Source of the DNA: Psoroptes ovis | Taxonomy: Eukaryota; Arthropoda; Arachnida; Sarcoptiformes; Psoroptidae | Direction of reading: 5' to 3' | Length of the DNA: 64,000 nucleotides | NCBI GenBank assembly: GCA_002943765.1 | Contig: PQWQ01000020.1 | Coordinates: 434,001 to 498,000 of the forward strand | Shown: piece by piece, positions 1-14,500 of the stretch | How positions within the stretch are numbered: the first letter of the stretch is position 1 | Layout: each line of letters starts with the position of its first letter | Notes under the pieces: model-generated | Databases searched by the model: none | What the model saw: the letters and a program-made list of their open reading frames with translations, nothing else | Told to the model about the DNA's origin: nothing | Position numbers and translations under genes: made by a program

Positions 1-1229
1 GGCCTCAGATTGAATACACGATAAATTCAATTTGAACTATAGTCTTTGGATTTGAAAATTTTGTAAAAATTTCTATTTCAACACTGTTCATGGGAAAAAT
101 ATGCGAGAAATTTTGGTTGTAGTTTTGATCATCAATTGATCAATCAATCAATCGATCAATGATTAATTGAAAAATTGTGATCATTTGAAATTGTATCGAT
201 TTCTATGTGGCAATTTCCATACGGTTATTGATTGGAAAAATATGTCAAGTCAAATTGAATTCAAAGCCTTCAAAGACAAATAGCTCATATGATTCTATGC
301 ACCAGAGACCTGCGAGATTAATGCGTGTTAATGACACTTTTAATACATGACAAAAATCAGGAAATTTTCGCCATATTTTTAACGCCCATTTAATGTTTTT
401 CGATAATTTCATTCATTCATTCATCATGATTTATTCTTTGATATTTCATTTTGGGCAACCGGTTCAACTTGTGAATACCAAACAGTGGTTTTTGTGGTAT
501 ATTTGATTGGATGAAAATGATCGGATAAACATTTACACGATCTGTTTTCGCTGGTCTGTTGTCTTGGGCAAAATCAAATATCAAAATTCAAATCGAAATC
601 GATCTGGTAATTTCCTTTATTTCATTTGAAATTACAACAATTATGATAATAATAAAGTCATCGACGCTTTTAAATAATAATCATTTCAAATATCATTATT
701 ATTAATGTATTATATTAATAATGATAATATAAATTAATTTACCATGAAATTGGCCTCAATTTTCTGTTATTCATTTGATAATAATAATAATGTACAGAGA
801 TTATGTTTTACCGATATGAATTGTAGAATTTTTTCAACGAAAATTGAATGCGAAAAAACGTTCATTTCATATCGGTAGATTTTTATTTTTATTTTTTCAT
901 TTCAAAAATTGAAAATGTCATGAATTCTCATTTGTATTATTATCACCAATGAATGAATTTAAAATAAATGTCAACCAAACTGTGTCTTTACTCTCTTGAA
1001 AAATTATTATTATTACATTATATTCGTATTAGTCATGCTTTCGGTCAATGGATTTATTTAACAACGAAATCAACGAAATCTGGTTTGAACAAATAATCGA
1101 ATAATCGAAAAAAATTCAAAGATTGTTCAATGTCATTTCATTGATCGAAAAAAATAGAATAGAATAGAATAGAAAGGAGGTGGTTTGATTTTTGAAAAAA
1201 TTTTCTTGTGTGAAATTTGAAATGTTTTT

Positions 1230-1311
1230 GGTTGTTGTCCTAAAAGTTTATTCGGCTTAATCAATCAGAGTTGCCGGCTGAAAATCGGCCAGAACTTTCC
1301 GGACAACCTAA
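1230..1311 (+). mobile_element. Miniature mariner-like element, subfamily A
   Basis: The core CGGCTTAATC...GAGTTGCC...GAAAATCGGCC and the right end TTTCCGGACAACCTAA match the family; the left end has an extra GTT and has lost the leading TTA. No target duplication is clear. Confidence 0.75.
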
Positions 1312-1670
1312 TATTTCAACTGATTTTTCAAATTCGATTCAAACAAATTCAGACCAAAATTGATTTTTACCAGCTAAAAACCAATTACCCTCTCTGATAC
1401 GGTCATGGTCTTTAATTTGTATATGTGTCAGTGTTCGTATATCGAGAAAATGTCTTGATTTAAAACGAACAATAATAATAAACATAATGCGATTATAAAT
1501 ATCTGCATTGAAATAATTGGGAAAAAAATGTGCGACCACAAATCGATATTTAATCTGACAATTTGTCAATTTTTCAAAATTTCAAAATTTCAAATGATAA
1601 TAACAAGACAATTTGTAACGTATTATTGCGAAATGATTTATTCGTAATTATTATTATTTGCAATATATTA

Positions 1671-1754
1671 TTAGGTGTTTGTCCGAAAAGTTCATTCGGC
1701 TTAATCCGAAGAGTTGCCACATGAAAATCGGCGAGAACTTTTCGGACAGCCTAA
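1671..1754 (+). mobile_element. Miniature mariner-like element, subfamily A
   Basis: Begins TTAGGTGTTTGTCCGAAAAG, ends CTTTTCGGACAGCCTAA, flanked by TA on both sides. The core carries ATTCGGCTTAATCCGA and GAGTTGCCACATG. Confidence 0.85.
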
Positions 1755-2897
1755 TATTTTTGTGAATAATACACACACATGGATCTAAGTAATCAAATGG
1801 ATCTGAATTAAATCTAAATTAATTCATCAAAAATTATTATTTTTTGCTGATAAATTAGATTCACTGTTGAAATCTTTTAAATCACAGTGTTTCATTCATT
1901 TCTTGCTCAAATTCAAATTGAATTTTTAAATTTTCAAAATTGTTTAGGCTCTGTGTGCACTGCTTGAAACCTTTGAATAGCTTTGTTTTCAAAGCTTAAA
2001 AACTGGTACAATTCATTTCAACTTGATTCATTCACTGATTCAATTCAATTCATTTCAACTCAATTCATTTCCATTTCATCCATCATAATGTTTTTAATTA
2101 ATGCATCAAATCAAATGTTTTCATCATCATCATCATTATTTGATGATATAAATTAATGATTCTCAAATATATGAAATTTTCATGTTAAAATTTATAATTA
2201 AAAAAAAAAATTGATGAAATTAATGATAATTAACTGTTGAATTGTTGATTATGATTCAACAGTTCAACAAACAAAATTCCAAAAATCATATATGGCCACG
2301 AAAAAACGTGATTTCTGATGATGATGATGATGATTGGTTGATATGATTAAACAGCTGTACATCAGCCAACATATTAAACATATATCAATATCAAATATGT
2401 GAGTATAAAAACAGTGGAAATCATGAAAATAAATTTTTATATTTTCATATTTTTCAAAATTATAAAAATTTAAATTAATGAATGGTGACTGAATGTTTGA
2501 TATCCGATATGTATAAACATATCATCAAATATTGAATAGATTATGATATCGAAAAATCATGAGAAATCAAAGAGTAGCGAAATACATCGTACATGAGGAT
2601 ATATAGTCGACCAATTCATGAAATGAACAACTGAAAACATCATTAACAAATCATCATCATTCATTTAATCATTTGATAATTTTTCGAAATACAATTATCG
2701 GTAATCGATGAATCGGTGTTGATTGGTTCTTGATGCACACTAAATGAATGAATTTGATTTGAAATTTATCGAAAATTTCAAATCATCATTAAATGAAATT
2801 ATACAATAAGAAATAATCAAAATTATTATGTTGAATCATTTGGTATTTGGAATATTTATAATATATTTTTTTAAAACAAAAGTTTGGAAATATAATA

Positions 2898-2978
2898 TTA
2901 GATTGTCAAGAAAGTTTTGGCCGATTTTCATCGAGCAACTCTATTGACTGATCGAAATGAATTTTTCGGACAACCAAA
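2898..2978 (-). mobile_element. Miniature mariner-like element, subfamily A, reversed
   Basis: The reversed core reads GGCCGATTTTCATCGAGCAA and then CTCTATTGACTGATCGA; the right end is TTTTTCGGACAACC. TA flanks both ends. The left end has decayed (GATTGTCAAGAAAG). Confidence 0.75.
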
Positions 2979-3567
2979 TATATGAATTATTTGTCGCTTA
3001 ATTAATTATGTATCTATGCTAAAGCTAATACAATTATAACACTTCTATTTTCAACTCAACAACAATAACAACAAACGAAAATTAATGTGGAAAAAAATAT
3101 ATTTTGATTTAATATGATTTGTTTTTTTAAAAGGGAGAATTTAATTGTTGTGAACACAATTAACATTCAAAAATTTATCTGTTGAAAAATACATTTAATA
3201 CAATACAATACAATATATGAATGTAATACAATCTTAATTTGGCTCCATATACACACACACACACACCTTGATTTTTTCTGGCCATAATTTTTCAAGTTTA
3301 CATCTGAAGTTTGAATCAAATTCGAATATTCGAATATATGAAAAATTTGTTGATAATTATTAAATCATCATTATCATCATCTTAATTATGCATCTTCCTG
3401 TGAAAAAATATTTTCAATGTAAAGATGCATATATAAATAGTCAAGATCTTGATTTATATTTAAGAGCCAAGAAAATAAAAATAATGTTTAAAATATGCAT
3501 AACATTTCAAATAATATATTCAATAATATTCAATAATCAAGATGGAATATTCTTTGATGGAAATATA

Positions 3568-3660
3568 TTAGGTTGTCCGAAAAGTTCATTCGGTTTAATT
3601 AAATTCAAGAGCAATAGAGTTTCCGAATGAAAATCGACCAAAACTTTTCGGACAACTTAA
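3568..3660 (+). mobile_element. Miniature mariner-like element, subfamily A, long form
   Basis: Begins TTAGGTTGTCCGAAAAGTTC, ends AACTTTTCGGACAACTTAA, with TA duplications. At 93 bp it is the longest copy, carrying about 10 extra bases in the centre. Confidence 0.85.
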
Positions 3661-5806
3661 TATATTTTTAAAAATGTGATCAATCATTTGAATTTTATGT
3701 AGAATTGAAAATTATTATTGCATTATAATCTTCACACCAATAATTATTTAATAATAATAATAAATATAGCAAATAATAATAATAATAATTATAATTAACA
3801 TTTAAAAAACATTTATAATTTTTTTTTTAAGATTTTTCTTTAGACTATTCGTTAGTTTAGTCGACTATAGAAATATCAACTAAAAATTATCAAAAATAAT
3901 AATAATTAATGCATAATTTTCATGATTTGATGATAATGAAGATGTTTTTTCGAATTAGGAAAAATGAATGGAAAATGAATGAATGAATGAATGAATGATG
4001 GAATAATGAACATTAAAGTTCATTTAATGTTTTGGACTTGATTTAATTATGATTATCATCATCATCATCATCATAATCATCATCATCTTGATCTTTGAGC
4101 ATTAAAATCAAAGCATTTGAAAAACTTTAAAACAAAATTAAATAAAAGCTCAAATTTTCATAATTGAACAATGGTAATTAGTGAAAAATTAAATGGAAAA
4201 ATTTGTTTTCATTCATTCATTCATTTTTCACAGTTGTTTTAGTTTATTTTAAATTATTATTATTATCATTATTATCACCATATATTCATCATCATCATCA
4301 TCAGCAGCAACAGTGGAAAATCGCAACAAAAAACAAAATTATGCAACAATTTCATACACAAACAAATGAAAAAATCAAAATATACACAGTGAAAAATGGC
4401 TGAAAATATGCCTGAAATATAAATAAATATGCCTGTGAATTTCACTGTGGAAAAGCAGCAATTGAATTTCAATTGAATTGTGAATATATATTTGTGTTTG
4501 AATATCATTTTCAACTGACAAAAAAAAACAATCATCATAATAATAAGACAAATAAACAATGTATTTACAATACAAACAATACATTTATGACAATAACAAT
4601 TGTAGAAATTGTCGAAATTGTAATTTCTCCGAAAAACTATTTGAATATATTTCAGCCATTTGCTGTTGACAAATGATTGTTTTTTGGCTTTGTTTTGTTT
4701 TGTTGTCATCAAACATTATAACAACAACGAAAATGGACAACAACAAAAAAATTATAAATGGTAAAATATGAAAATTTACATTTTGAAATTATCATTATTA
4801 TTGCTTGCTTGTATTATTATTTACTTGTATTGTTGTTATCAATACAATTGAATAAAATGAATACAATAACACAATATATATCATTTCATTTCATTTATTA
4901 TTTAAATTTTTTTTTTTTTTTTTTTGAAAAATTATAAATTCAAAATTTTATTATTTACATGCAAATTTATTTTTCGAAATTTGAATATTTTTCTTTGACA
5001 AATATGACCACAAATGATCATCATTATAATGATGACAATAATCATTATTATCATTAATAAGCCATATGGATTTTGTGCATATGTTTTTCACATTGTTTAT
5101 TCACTGGTTTTTTTCGAATGTATCAGTAATAACAAGATGTATGCAACAACAGGGGTATATGGGGGCTATGTATTTCAAGGGGAAATATCGATAGAATTTT
5201 CTATTTTTCCATTGAAAGAATTCAAAAGAAAAAAAATCGATCGATCGATCGATTGCTGTCAATTGCATTTCAATCATTCATTTATACCAAATATATGAAC
5301 ACAGCCAATTTATTATTATTATTATTGCAATTTACACAAAATTGAAAATTTGAGAAAATTTCGAGTTTGGCCATAAAGTAATCAATGTTTTTCTCATTGA
5401 ACATCAGGTTAAAATCAACAAAAACTTTTCGACCGAAATTTAGCAGAAAAAAATTTCAATAAAAAATTAATTGCTTGTAAAAAAACCATTAAAATTTGGT
5501 ATCAAACAAACAGAAAAAGTTTATAAAATATTAAATCAAGTCTATTATATACTTTACAAATAATAATAATAAATAGGGAAAAATCAATCATAATAAATGT
5601 TTTGAAAACTTTTTCAAATAATCATTATTAGGACTATTATTACAGCGAGAATCAATTGGAATCACTTGGAATTTTCCCAAATTTCATTGGTCTCAGAAAT
5701 ATAATTGACCATTTGGTACTGGGGTCCATTCTTCATGGTTTCTTCATCAAAATTCTATGGCCGTTTAGGTTCGTTTGATGGTCGTCATTGAAATATATGA
5801 AATATA

Positions 5807-5888
5807 TTAGGTTGTCCGAAAAGTTTTTTGCCGGTTATATTGTTGGAAAATAATTAGAAAATCGGCAAAAACTTTTCGGACAACTTAA
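5807..5888 (+). mobile_element. Miniature mariner-like element, subfamily B
   Basis: The ends match subfamily A but the core differs: TTGCCGGTTATATT on the left mirrors AAAATCGGCAAAAAC on the right, so the terminal repeat reaches about 28 bp. TA flanks both ends. Confidence 0.85.
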
Positions 5889-6264
5889 TACATTTCATAT
5901 ATTTAGCTGGTGTTTTTCACGATGCAATAAATCTGCAATTGACTGATGAAAGTTTGCTTTTCACCAAATCAATTCAATTCAATCATTCTTCATATTTTAT
6001 TATTCGATGATTGTCGTCGTCGTTTGTTGTATTTTTGCAACAACAGCAAAACATTTATACACAACAGACTGATCATAATAATCAAAAATAATATGAGCAA
6101 ACACATGGTCTGCTGTTGCTGTTGTCGATGTTCATTGTCGATGTGGATGATGTTTATTGTCAAAGTAAATAGTTTCTAAATTGGTTTCATCGACAAGCGA
6201 CAATCGACCAAAAAACGATAGCCAAAGACTCTTGAATACATCATATATGATCACACTGTATGTA

Positions 6265-6351
6265 TTAGGTTATTGTCCGAAAAGTTTATTCGGCTTAATC
6301 GAATAGAGTTGCCCGATGAAAATTGGCCATAACTTTTCGGACAACCCAAAA
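6265..6351 (+). mobile_element. Miniature mariner-like element, subfamily A
   Basis: Begins TTAGGTTATTGTCCGAAAAG and ends ACTTTTCGGACAACCCAAAA, with TA on both sides. The core has GAATAGAGTTGCCCGATG. Confidence 0.85.
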
Positions 6352-6574
6352 TACATATCACAGTCATAAACATATACATAAGAATTATTGACAAAGACAA
6401 GAAAAGCATATCTTTACGTACATTCACCCATACATCCACATATATATCAAATACAATTATCATTTCAATCATTTTTTTAGATTCTTGTTCATTCATTCAT
6501 TCAATTCAATGATTCAATGAACATTCGAAAAAAAAGTTGTTTATCATTACAATTATCATTATTATTGCGATATA

Positions 6575-6657
6575 CGTAGGTTGTCCGAAAAGTTCTTGCA
6601 GATTTTTCAAATTATTTTCCAACGATATAACCGGCGAAAACTTTCCGGACAACCTAA
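6575..6657 (+). mobile_element. Miniature mariner-like element, subfamily B
   Basis: The left end GTAGGTTGTCCGAAAAGTTC and right end CTTTCCGGACAACCTAA enclose a core with CCAACGATATAACCGGCG. TA follows the right end. Confidence 0.8.
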
Positions 6658-7353
6658 TACATAGACATACAATAAACACACACAGAGAGAGAGAACGACT
6701 GAATAATGTCAAATACAGCTGACGGCTTGAATTGATAATTTTCAATTTTTTCATTTTTCAGAAGAAAAGAAATGGAGAAATTTCCATTATTTTGTTTATT
6801 TTCATTGCTTGCTTGCTTGGATGGATGGTTGGTTGGTCGATTGAATGGTTGTTTCAAGCTTGAAAATATGGTTGCTTTTACTAGTCAGTAAGTAAGTAGT
6901 CAGTTTGGTTCATAATTCTCTGTCATATTTTTGGTTCTCAATAGTTTTCTAAGGTCCATGGACAAGTTCCATTATTTTTCTATGGAAAAATTCATTCTTT
7001 AGATTTGATCAATCCATTGATTAAGCCATTTTCATGTATTTTCTTTGAAAATTATTGCCGTAATTTGTCCATTGATTCAGCTCATAAACAAATGATTGAA
7101 TAATCACCATAACAATTGGTTGTATATGATGATGTTCAACTATTATTCAAACAATGCTCGATGATCATTTTTTCATTTTTTTTGTTTTGTTTTTCTTGAT
7201 GTCACCAATAGATTAGACTTGATTTTGATTTGATTATATTCGGGCCATCATTATTTATCATTTGTCATTCAAATTGTTTTCATAATTTTCATTTCATTTC
7301 TCGATTTGTAATTAATCATTTACAATTCAAATTTACAATTACAATTAATTGAA

Positions 7354-7371
7354 ATTACAATTAATTGTAAT
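7354..7371. repeat. Perfect 18-bp palindrome
   Basis: ATTACAATTAATTGTAAT is its own reverse complement, inside an AT-only stretch with further TAATT repeats. Confidence 0.5.
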
Positions 7372-7971
7372 TGTAATTAATTAAAATTTAATTAAAATTA
7401 AATAAAATTTAAATTAATTCAATTTTACATTTACAGAACATATATTTCATTTATGAATAAATGAAGACAATATGGAAAATAATTAATTTGATTCTTTTCA
7501 TTTGTAAAATATATCAGCAGCAGCAGCAACAGCAAACCACAATAGACATTAGTGAGATTGCCTTTATACATAAGTATTATTTGCCATTTGAATGATGATG
7601 ATGATGATGACAATTAAATCGTTGATTATTTGATTATATAACATTTTTTTTTGATTTAAAAAATAGATAAAATCATGGATTCATTCATTTAGTTTTGAAT
7701 GCATCATGATTTGAAAGTTTTCATGGAAAAAGGTGCGCAAATAATTCATTTTGTGTGTGAAATTGTAAATTGAAATTTGAATGCACACACACACACACAC
7801 ACGCCTCAATAATATCCTTTTTTTTTCTCTCCGAATCTTATATTTGTACAAATTGATAGATTTTTTTTTATTCAAAATAAATACATGTGAATTTTTGTGA
7901 TGCTTGAAATATATGAGCATTTGTTTGGTGAAAAATTCAGTGAATAAACAGCTGAAAACGGCTGAAATATA

Positions 7972-8051
7972 TTAGGCTGTCCGAAAAGTTCATTCGGCTT
8001 ATTGAATAGAGTTGCTCATAAAAATCGGCTAGAACTTTTCGGACAGCATAA
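7972..8051 (+). mobile_element. Miniature mariner-like element, subfamily A
   Basis: Begins TTAGGCTGTCCGAAAAGTTC, ends AACTTTTCGGACAGCATAA, with TA duplications. It is the last element before the Dbx start, about 530 bp upstream of the ATG. Confidence 0.85.
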
Positions 8052-8580
8052 TACATGTTTATATGATGTTTTTTTATTTCTCATTCTCAAAAACATCGGA
8101 TTGGCCAAAAAATGATCAAAAGTAGGCAAGGCTTCAAATGTATGCAATGTGATTGGTTCAATGAATAAAGAAGAGGAAAATAACAACAGTGAAGAAAACG
8201 ATTCGAAATTTTTTTGATTATTTCTCTCTCATACATTCATTTCATTTCATTCATGGAAATCTGTACATTTTTCTATGAAAATCAATTCTGTTCAAATGTG
8301 AATTCAATTTACATTCAAACACATATAATGTTTGATGTAATTATTATATTTAATTTAATTTGATTTGATTTTATTTGGTTTTATTTGATTTTATTTGATT
8401 ATATCGATGTGTGTGTGTGTGTGTGTATGTTTTCAACTAACAAGTTGCAAAAGCTAATAAATAGTTTAAGTTTCGAATCATTTTTTCGATATCTTCAAGT
8501 AATCTAATAAGATTCAATTAATCAATTAATGATTTTGATGATCAAATGAAAAATATTTCAGAATCATAATAATAATAGTT

Positions 8581-11500
8581 ATGGCAATGTTTCCACAATT
8601 TTTCACTCATCCATCGTTGTATCAGAATTTTTTTCGATCATCTTCATCAAATGTCACTGATAATAATGGCAATAATAATTTAACCCTTTCAACAACATCA
8701 CCAGGAACAACAACACCGACGCCGACAACATCGTCATCAACTATAGCCCCAACAAATCTAAGTTTATCCTCTCAATTAGCTTTGCTAAGTAATTCTGGTT
8801 CATTTGTATCCAATGCATTCAATACGAATACATCATCCGCAGCAGCAGCAGCTGCTGCTGCTGCAGCACATCAAATATTATCGAATGCTGCAGCGGCTGC
8901 GGCTGCTGCTGCCGCAGCATCCCAAAATCATCATTCACAATTTTTTGTTGATAATTTAATACGTGATAGAGCAGCAGCAGCAGCGGCCGCTGCTGCTGCA
9001 GCTGCCATTGCATCAGCATCATCATCCACAGGTAAAAATTGTTCATCATCATCAACGACAACACCTGATCCTAATAATGATCAACAACAACAGCCGCCAC
9101 ATCATCTTAATCAACATCAACATCATAATCCACCACCACCACCTTCACCATCATTACCTCATCATTTACAGCATTCAAATAATCATAGAAATATCATGTT
9201 TAATCTTAAATCAAATGATTTCAACCATCATCATCATCATCATCATCAATCATTGAAATCATTATCATCATCAAATATGAATGAATATAAAATATCATCA
9301 ATTATTAATAATAATCATAATAAATCATATGAATCAAACAACATTGATGATTGTGATGATATTGAATGTTGTAGTAATAACAGTAATAATGATAATCAAA
9401 ATCAAAATGATTCTGATCATTCGAATCGTTCATCACCATCAGTGAATAAAACAACCAAAGCTTCGAATAATGTAAAACCATTGAAATTCGGCGTTAATGC
9501 CATTCTGGCATCGAATAAATCGGCAAAACATTCAAAGGAAAATGTCAAAAATCATCGAAATAAAGGTAAATACCTTATTGACCATTAAAACCTTTGAATC
9601 AAAAATCAAAATTCAAAGATTTGTCGACGAAATTTAAAGGCAAATACCTCTCGATAATCAAGTTTTCATGACTCAAATATTTTTTGAAAAAAAAATATTT
9701 GAAATCTGCCCACATAATTTGATTATTTCAAATATTTTTTTGTTGGCAAAATTAAATCGAAATTAGTCGCATATTTATTCGATTTGTTAGTCATTTGTGA
9801 TGAATAAATAAATAGTAATAATTGACATAATTAGTATCAATTATAATTATTAAATTAGTCAAATCGATAATAAACATAGACATATATAAACATATTTGGT
9901 AGATATTTGAATTCTAAATTCAATGAAAAAAAACAATACGAGATAAACAAATAACCCCTTTGGGCAATCATTAATATTATTGGTGAATGCATATTAATCT
10001 CATCATTTAAATAATTTTTGAAATTAAAAACTCGAAATTTCAAAGATAAATGTTTTGTCGATGCTTCATTCACCTATTAACTCTCTATCAATTGATTATC
10101 AGTACTGATAAACTGATTATTAAATGTCTGCGAAGACATAGATGAATTCAAACATTAATCATTCAATCAATCAATACATCTTTTTGTTGATCGATCAATC
10201 GATTGATCATGCATAGAGAGGAAGGCTATTTTCAAAAATTCAAATCGAAATTCATTCAATTCAATTCATTCATTGCTTCTTAATGACTTAATCATTGGTT
10301 ATAGCCTGAACAAAACTAAACAAAATCAAAGATCAAAATCGAAATCAAATCATTATTATTATCACTGTAATTATTATTATTATTATTACTTTCGTAATAT
10401 ATCAATTATATATTTATGAGCACCTTTAACTAATGGAAAATTATTATTATTATCATGAAAAATTTAAAATTCAAAATCCATTAATTTTCATTTATTATTA
10501 ATTCAATTCAATTCAATTGATTTGATTTGATATGATTATATTGTTCATTTATTACATCTAATTTGTTCATGTAAATGAATGAATGAAAGTAAATTTCTCG
10601 TTTTTTTTTCAAATGATTTTCATCATTTTAAGCTTGAAATATTCAAACCTGAAATATTCACCTGAATTATTAGTCATGAATTATAAATCGAATCGAAAAC
10701 AAATCGAATCAAAATGAATGAATGAATTATCGAGTAATTATAATCATCATTATTAAGTTATTACTTTGTTTAGTTTTATTTTAATGGAAATATCAATACA
10801 AATAATACCTACAAATGAATTGTTTTAAACGAACAAAAATATGTTTCAACAATTCAATTCAATTGTAATTCAATACGCTCACTCACTAACTCACTGGCTC
10901 GCTAGCTCATTCATTTATTCATTCATTCATTTGTTCATTCATTTATATTTGAACAGATACATGTATCAAATATGGCAAAATATAATGATAATTGTAATTG
11001 TAAACCAATTATCATCATTTGAAACAATTATCATTATTATTTGAAATTATTTTTAAATGAAAAAAGTCAAGAAAAACCAATTATAAATTGTTGTATGTAT
11101 GAATGATTGAAAAGTCAATGGCTTCATTTTCCATTCTTTTTTTTACCATTTTACTTACACTCAACTTCCATTATTTGTCATTATATTTTTCGAAAGCAGG
11201 TAATAACTGATAGCACTAATAATAATCCTAAGAAATTTTGAAAATTTTTGAAAAAAATGGCGGCAAAATATAAGCCAAAATTTTGTGTTTGTATTGTTTT
11301 AATGAAAATTTCAAACACACAAACAATTAAACATGGACATTTGATATTTTCACCCTTACTACCTGTAGTATTTAAGGCACAATACTCAAAATACTCAAAT
11401 ACTGAAAAATACTCAAAATACGAAAAATACAGGAGATACATGAGATACAGGAGATTCAGGAGATACAAGAGTGATACAAGTCAATGAAAAATGGAAATTT

Positions 11501-14500
11501 TTTCCAAACAAAAACTTTCATTTCACCTTTGAAAAAATTACATTCGAATTAGCTTATACATATGTGTAATTCAATGTATTCACATGTGTGTATGTATGTA
11601 TGAGTGGATGTGTATGTATGTACACAACCTATAATTAAATGCTAATAAGGACCAAATTGATGGTGACTTTTTTTTCATTGTGTTTTGCTTTGTTTACTTC
11701 ATTTTTTTTGTATAATTTCAAATGCATTCACAGTGAATCTATGAGATGAGATAATTCAGCAAGAGGTTTATTTTCATTTTTCGTGTGCATTTACTATGAG
11801 TGTTTTCACTATGTGAATCACCCTTAAAAAATTTAAAAAAGCAACAGGTAAATGTTGCTTTGGCTGCTGCTGCTCAGGCTGCTGGTGATGGAAGATAAAT
11901 TAAGTCATTTAAAATTATTTAAAAAAGCAGCCAAAGCAACGAAGATAAAATTGGCCAAGCAAGCTTTCATCAGCGAGTTTTCAGCTCTGAATTTTGCTGA
12001 TGGCAAGCAGCGTTTAAGCGTGCCACATTCATGTATTTTCATTTGGGGGTTTATTTGTCTGTGTATGTATGGATGTGTGTGCACGCAAAATTTTAAAAAT
12101 TCAGGGTTTTTCAATGGTTTCTGGCCAAAGATTTTTTTGAATATTTTAATTTTTTAAATTTTTCAAGCTTCAAACCCAGGTGAAAATACTGAGGTATAAG
12201 GTATTTGAGTCTTAAATATGAATGAAATGAATGATGAGAAAATGTATTTATTTAATACAATGTAATAACATGCATATATTTTCTCAAAGAAAATAAGAAG
12301 AAAAATATTTAATTAATGGTCATCTAATGATGATGAACAATTTGAATTTAAATATTTTTCAAATTTTCTTTGAAAATTTTCACTGAAAAAATATTCAAAG
12401 CGCTCTAAGACGATTGTATACATTCATACACATATATATCAAATGATAGATGAATATGACCATGAATGAATAATGAATGAATTTAGAAAAAAAAATACAT
12501 TTGTATATTCATGATGAATTCAAAGAAATATTTTCAAAATATTATTATAAGCTTAACTTGGACAATTAAACACCTTTGAATTTTTATGAATTCTAATTCA
12601 TCATAATCGACCAAGATATGAATGAATTTTTCTTAAGAAATTTTCAAAGAAATTTCTAAGAATAAAATTTTTCATGATTTATACACATAATACATCAATT
12701 GAACAAAGTATAAACTTGTAAATGCTAAAGCAGTTTGAAAATCATGAATCAAATTTCGATTGTCATCAACCATAAAACATTTCTATTGTTTCGCATACGA
12801 AACAATAGATTCGAATTGAATCAATATGAGTTTTAATTCAATAAAATCATCACCAAATCATCTTTGATAATAATTAAAATAGCGAAAAAATAATCGATTA
12901 ATTTGGAAAATTATCGAGTAGAAATTGATCAAAAATTCATCAAAAAATATTTTTGTCTAAAAATCATTGATTAAGACATTAAATATTGAACATTAAAACA
13001 ATACTTTGGTATTGTTTTATTAATAATATTAATTATGAATTCTATTGTTTTATATCAGAAAAAAATAATGAAAACAATAATAATAATAATCATTTGATTA
13101 GATTTAATCATCATGAAACAATAAACTTTACAGAAAATAAAAATGAAAATTTTGAATCAAATCAAATATAAATTATGAATCAAATAATGATGCAAATCGT
13201 GATGCACGTTTTTCATTTGATTCATTCATTTGATTCGTTTCTCGCATGTATTTTCTATGGAAGAAAATATTTGTAAAAAATAAAGGATGTTTGATTTTGA
13301 ACATTTTCTATGACGGGAGAAATACTCTGAAAAATCAAATTCAGATATAATCATCGAAACAATCATTATTAAGGAGATGTAAAAAGCATTTCAATTCAAC
13401 TAAGTGGCGTTTTACTCTCAATGATTTTTGATGGAACAAATGGTAAAAAAAAAAAACAATAGCCTACCTTCAAATTGACGATGATGATGATGAAACCAAA
13501 TTATATTAAAGTCTTTTGGTTGATTGAAAATCAAGATATAATTCAAACAATTATTAATTATTAGATTGTACGAAAAGTTCTTGTCGATTTTTCAATGAAT
13601 TTCTACGGCAAAATAATCGGCAAAAATTTTGCGGACAATCTAAATATTATTAGCCTTAGATGTGTGTGTGTGTGTGTGTGTGTGCACCACATGTGTACCA
13701 TATGATGATGATAATGCTGTTTAATTGATCGATGATAATTTTTTTGAAGAAACACAAAGTAAAATCAAATCACTAACAATCATCAACAAAAATGATCTGA
13801 TGAAAGATGTTGTTTTCATTTAATATTTTCTGGCTGATGATCATCATTATTATTGTTTGGCTGTATTTATATTTAACAAAAAAAAACAATTAATTGACTA
13901 TTAATTATAATTATAATTATGATCATCCATGATGATCATCCATGATCATGATATCAAATTTCAAATATCAATGATCGTGTTGTTGTTTTTGCTTCAAAAA
14001 ATAATGAACAATAACTTGATAACTTTATTATTAATTGAGTTTATTTTGCTTTGTTATTGTCCAAATACTCAATGATCAATGATCAATTGAATGATCATGA
14101 CAGGTCTATCGTTGATGATGAATGAACAAACGAACGAGCAAAAACTAAGAAAAAACAATTGATTTTTTCAATCTGCCTTTTGTTGTTCAATGAATGAATT
14201 TTTCAAATAATCAATCAATTAATGAGCAAAGGTCAATTATTTTTTCATTGTTTTTGTTTAGGGGTGATTTGTGTACACGCACATTGATTGAAGCAATGAT
14301 TCAATGTTGAGTGTTTTTCTAAGGTTCAAATTAGTCAAATTTTACTTGAATTTTACTCGAATTTCATCAATGAATTTCGGTAATTTTGCTAATTTTTCGA
14401 TCGATTATTGATGATTGACTTGGTGGCAGTTAGAAATCATGATTCGAGTTTAGATATTTCAGCAAAAAGCAACTTGTTGAACATATGGCCCTTAGCTGTT

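Larger units (their letters stand above)
1..8580. other. Non-coding region upstream of Dbx, rich in miniature elements
   Basis: I see no reading frame here that resembles a protein. The open frames are short, AT-driven and low in complexity. The region carries eight miniature mariner-like elements (listed separately), dinucleotide tracts near 3250, 7784 and 8408, trinucleotide CAT/ATG runs, and poly-A and poly-T tracts. It probably contains the 5' UTR, promoter and distal control regions of the Dbx gene that starts at 8581, but I cannot place a transcription start. Confidence 0.6.

Noticed and set aside
4203..4712. Overlapping open frames on both strands
   Set aside because: They reflect CAT/ATG and CAA/TTG repeats rather than protein constraint.
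5360..5445. Possible decayed miniature element
   Set aside because: It ends in AAAACTTTTCGACCG-like sequence but lacks the left end, the core and clear TA duplications.
8819..9256. Alternative frames within Dbx exon 1
   Set aside because: They are shadows of the poly-Ala, poly-His and poly-Ser coding repeats of Dbx.
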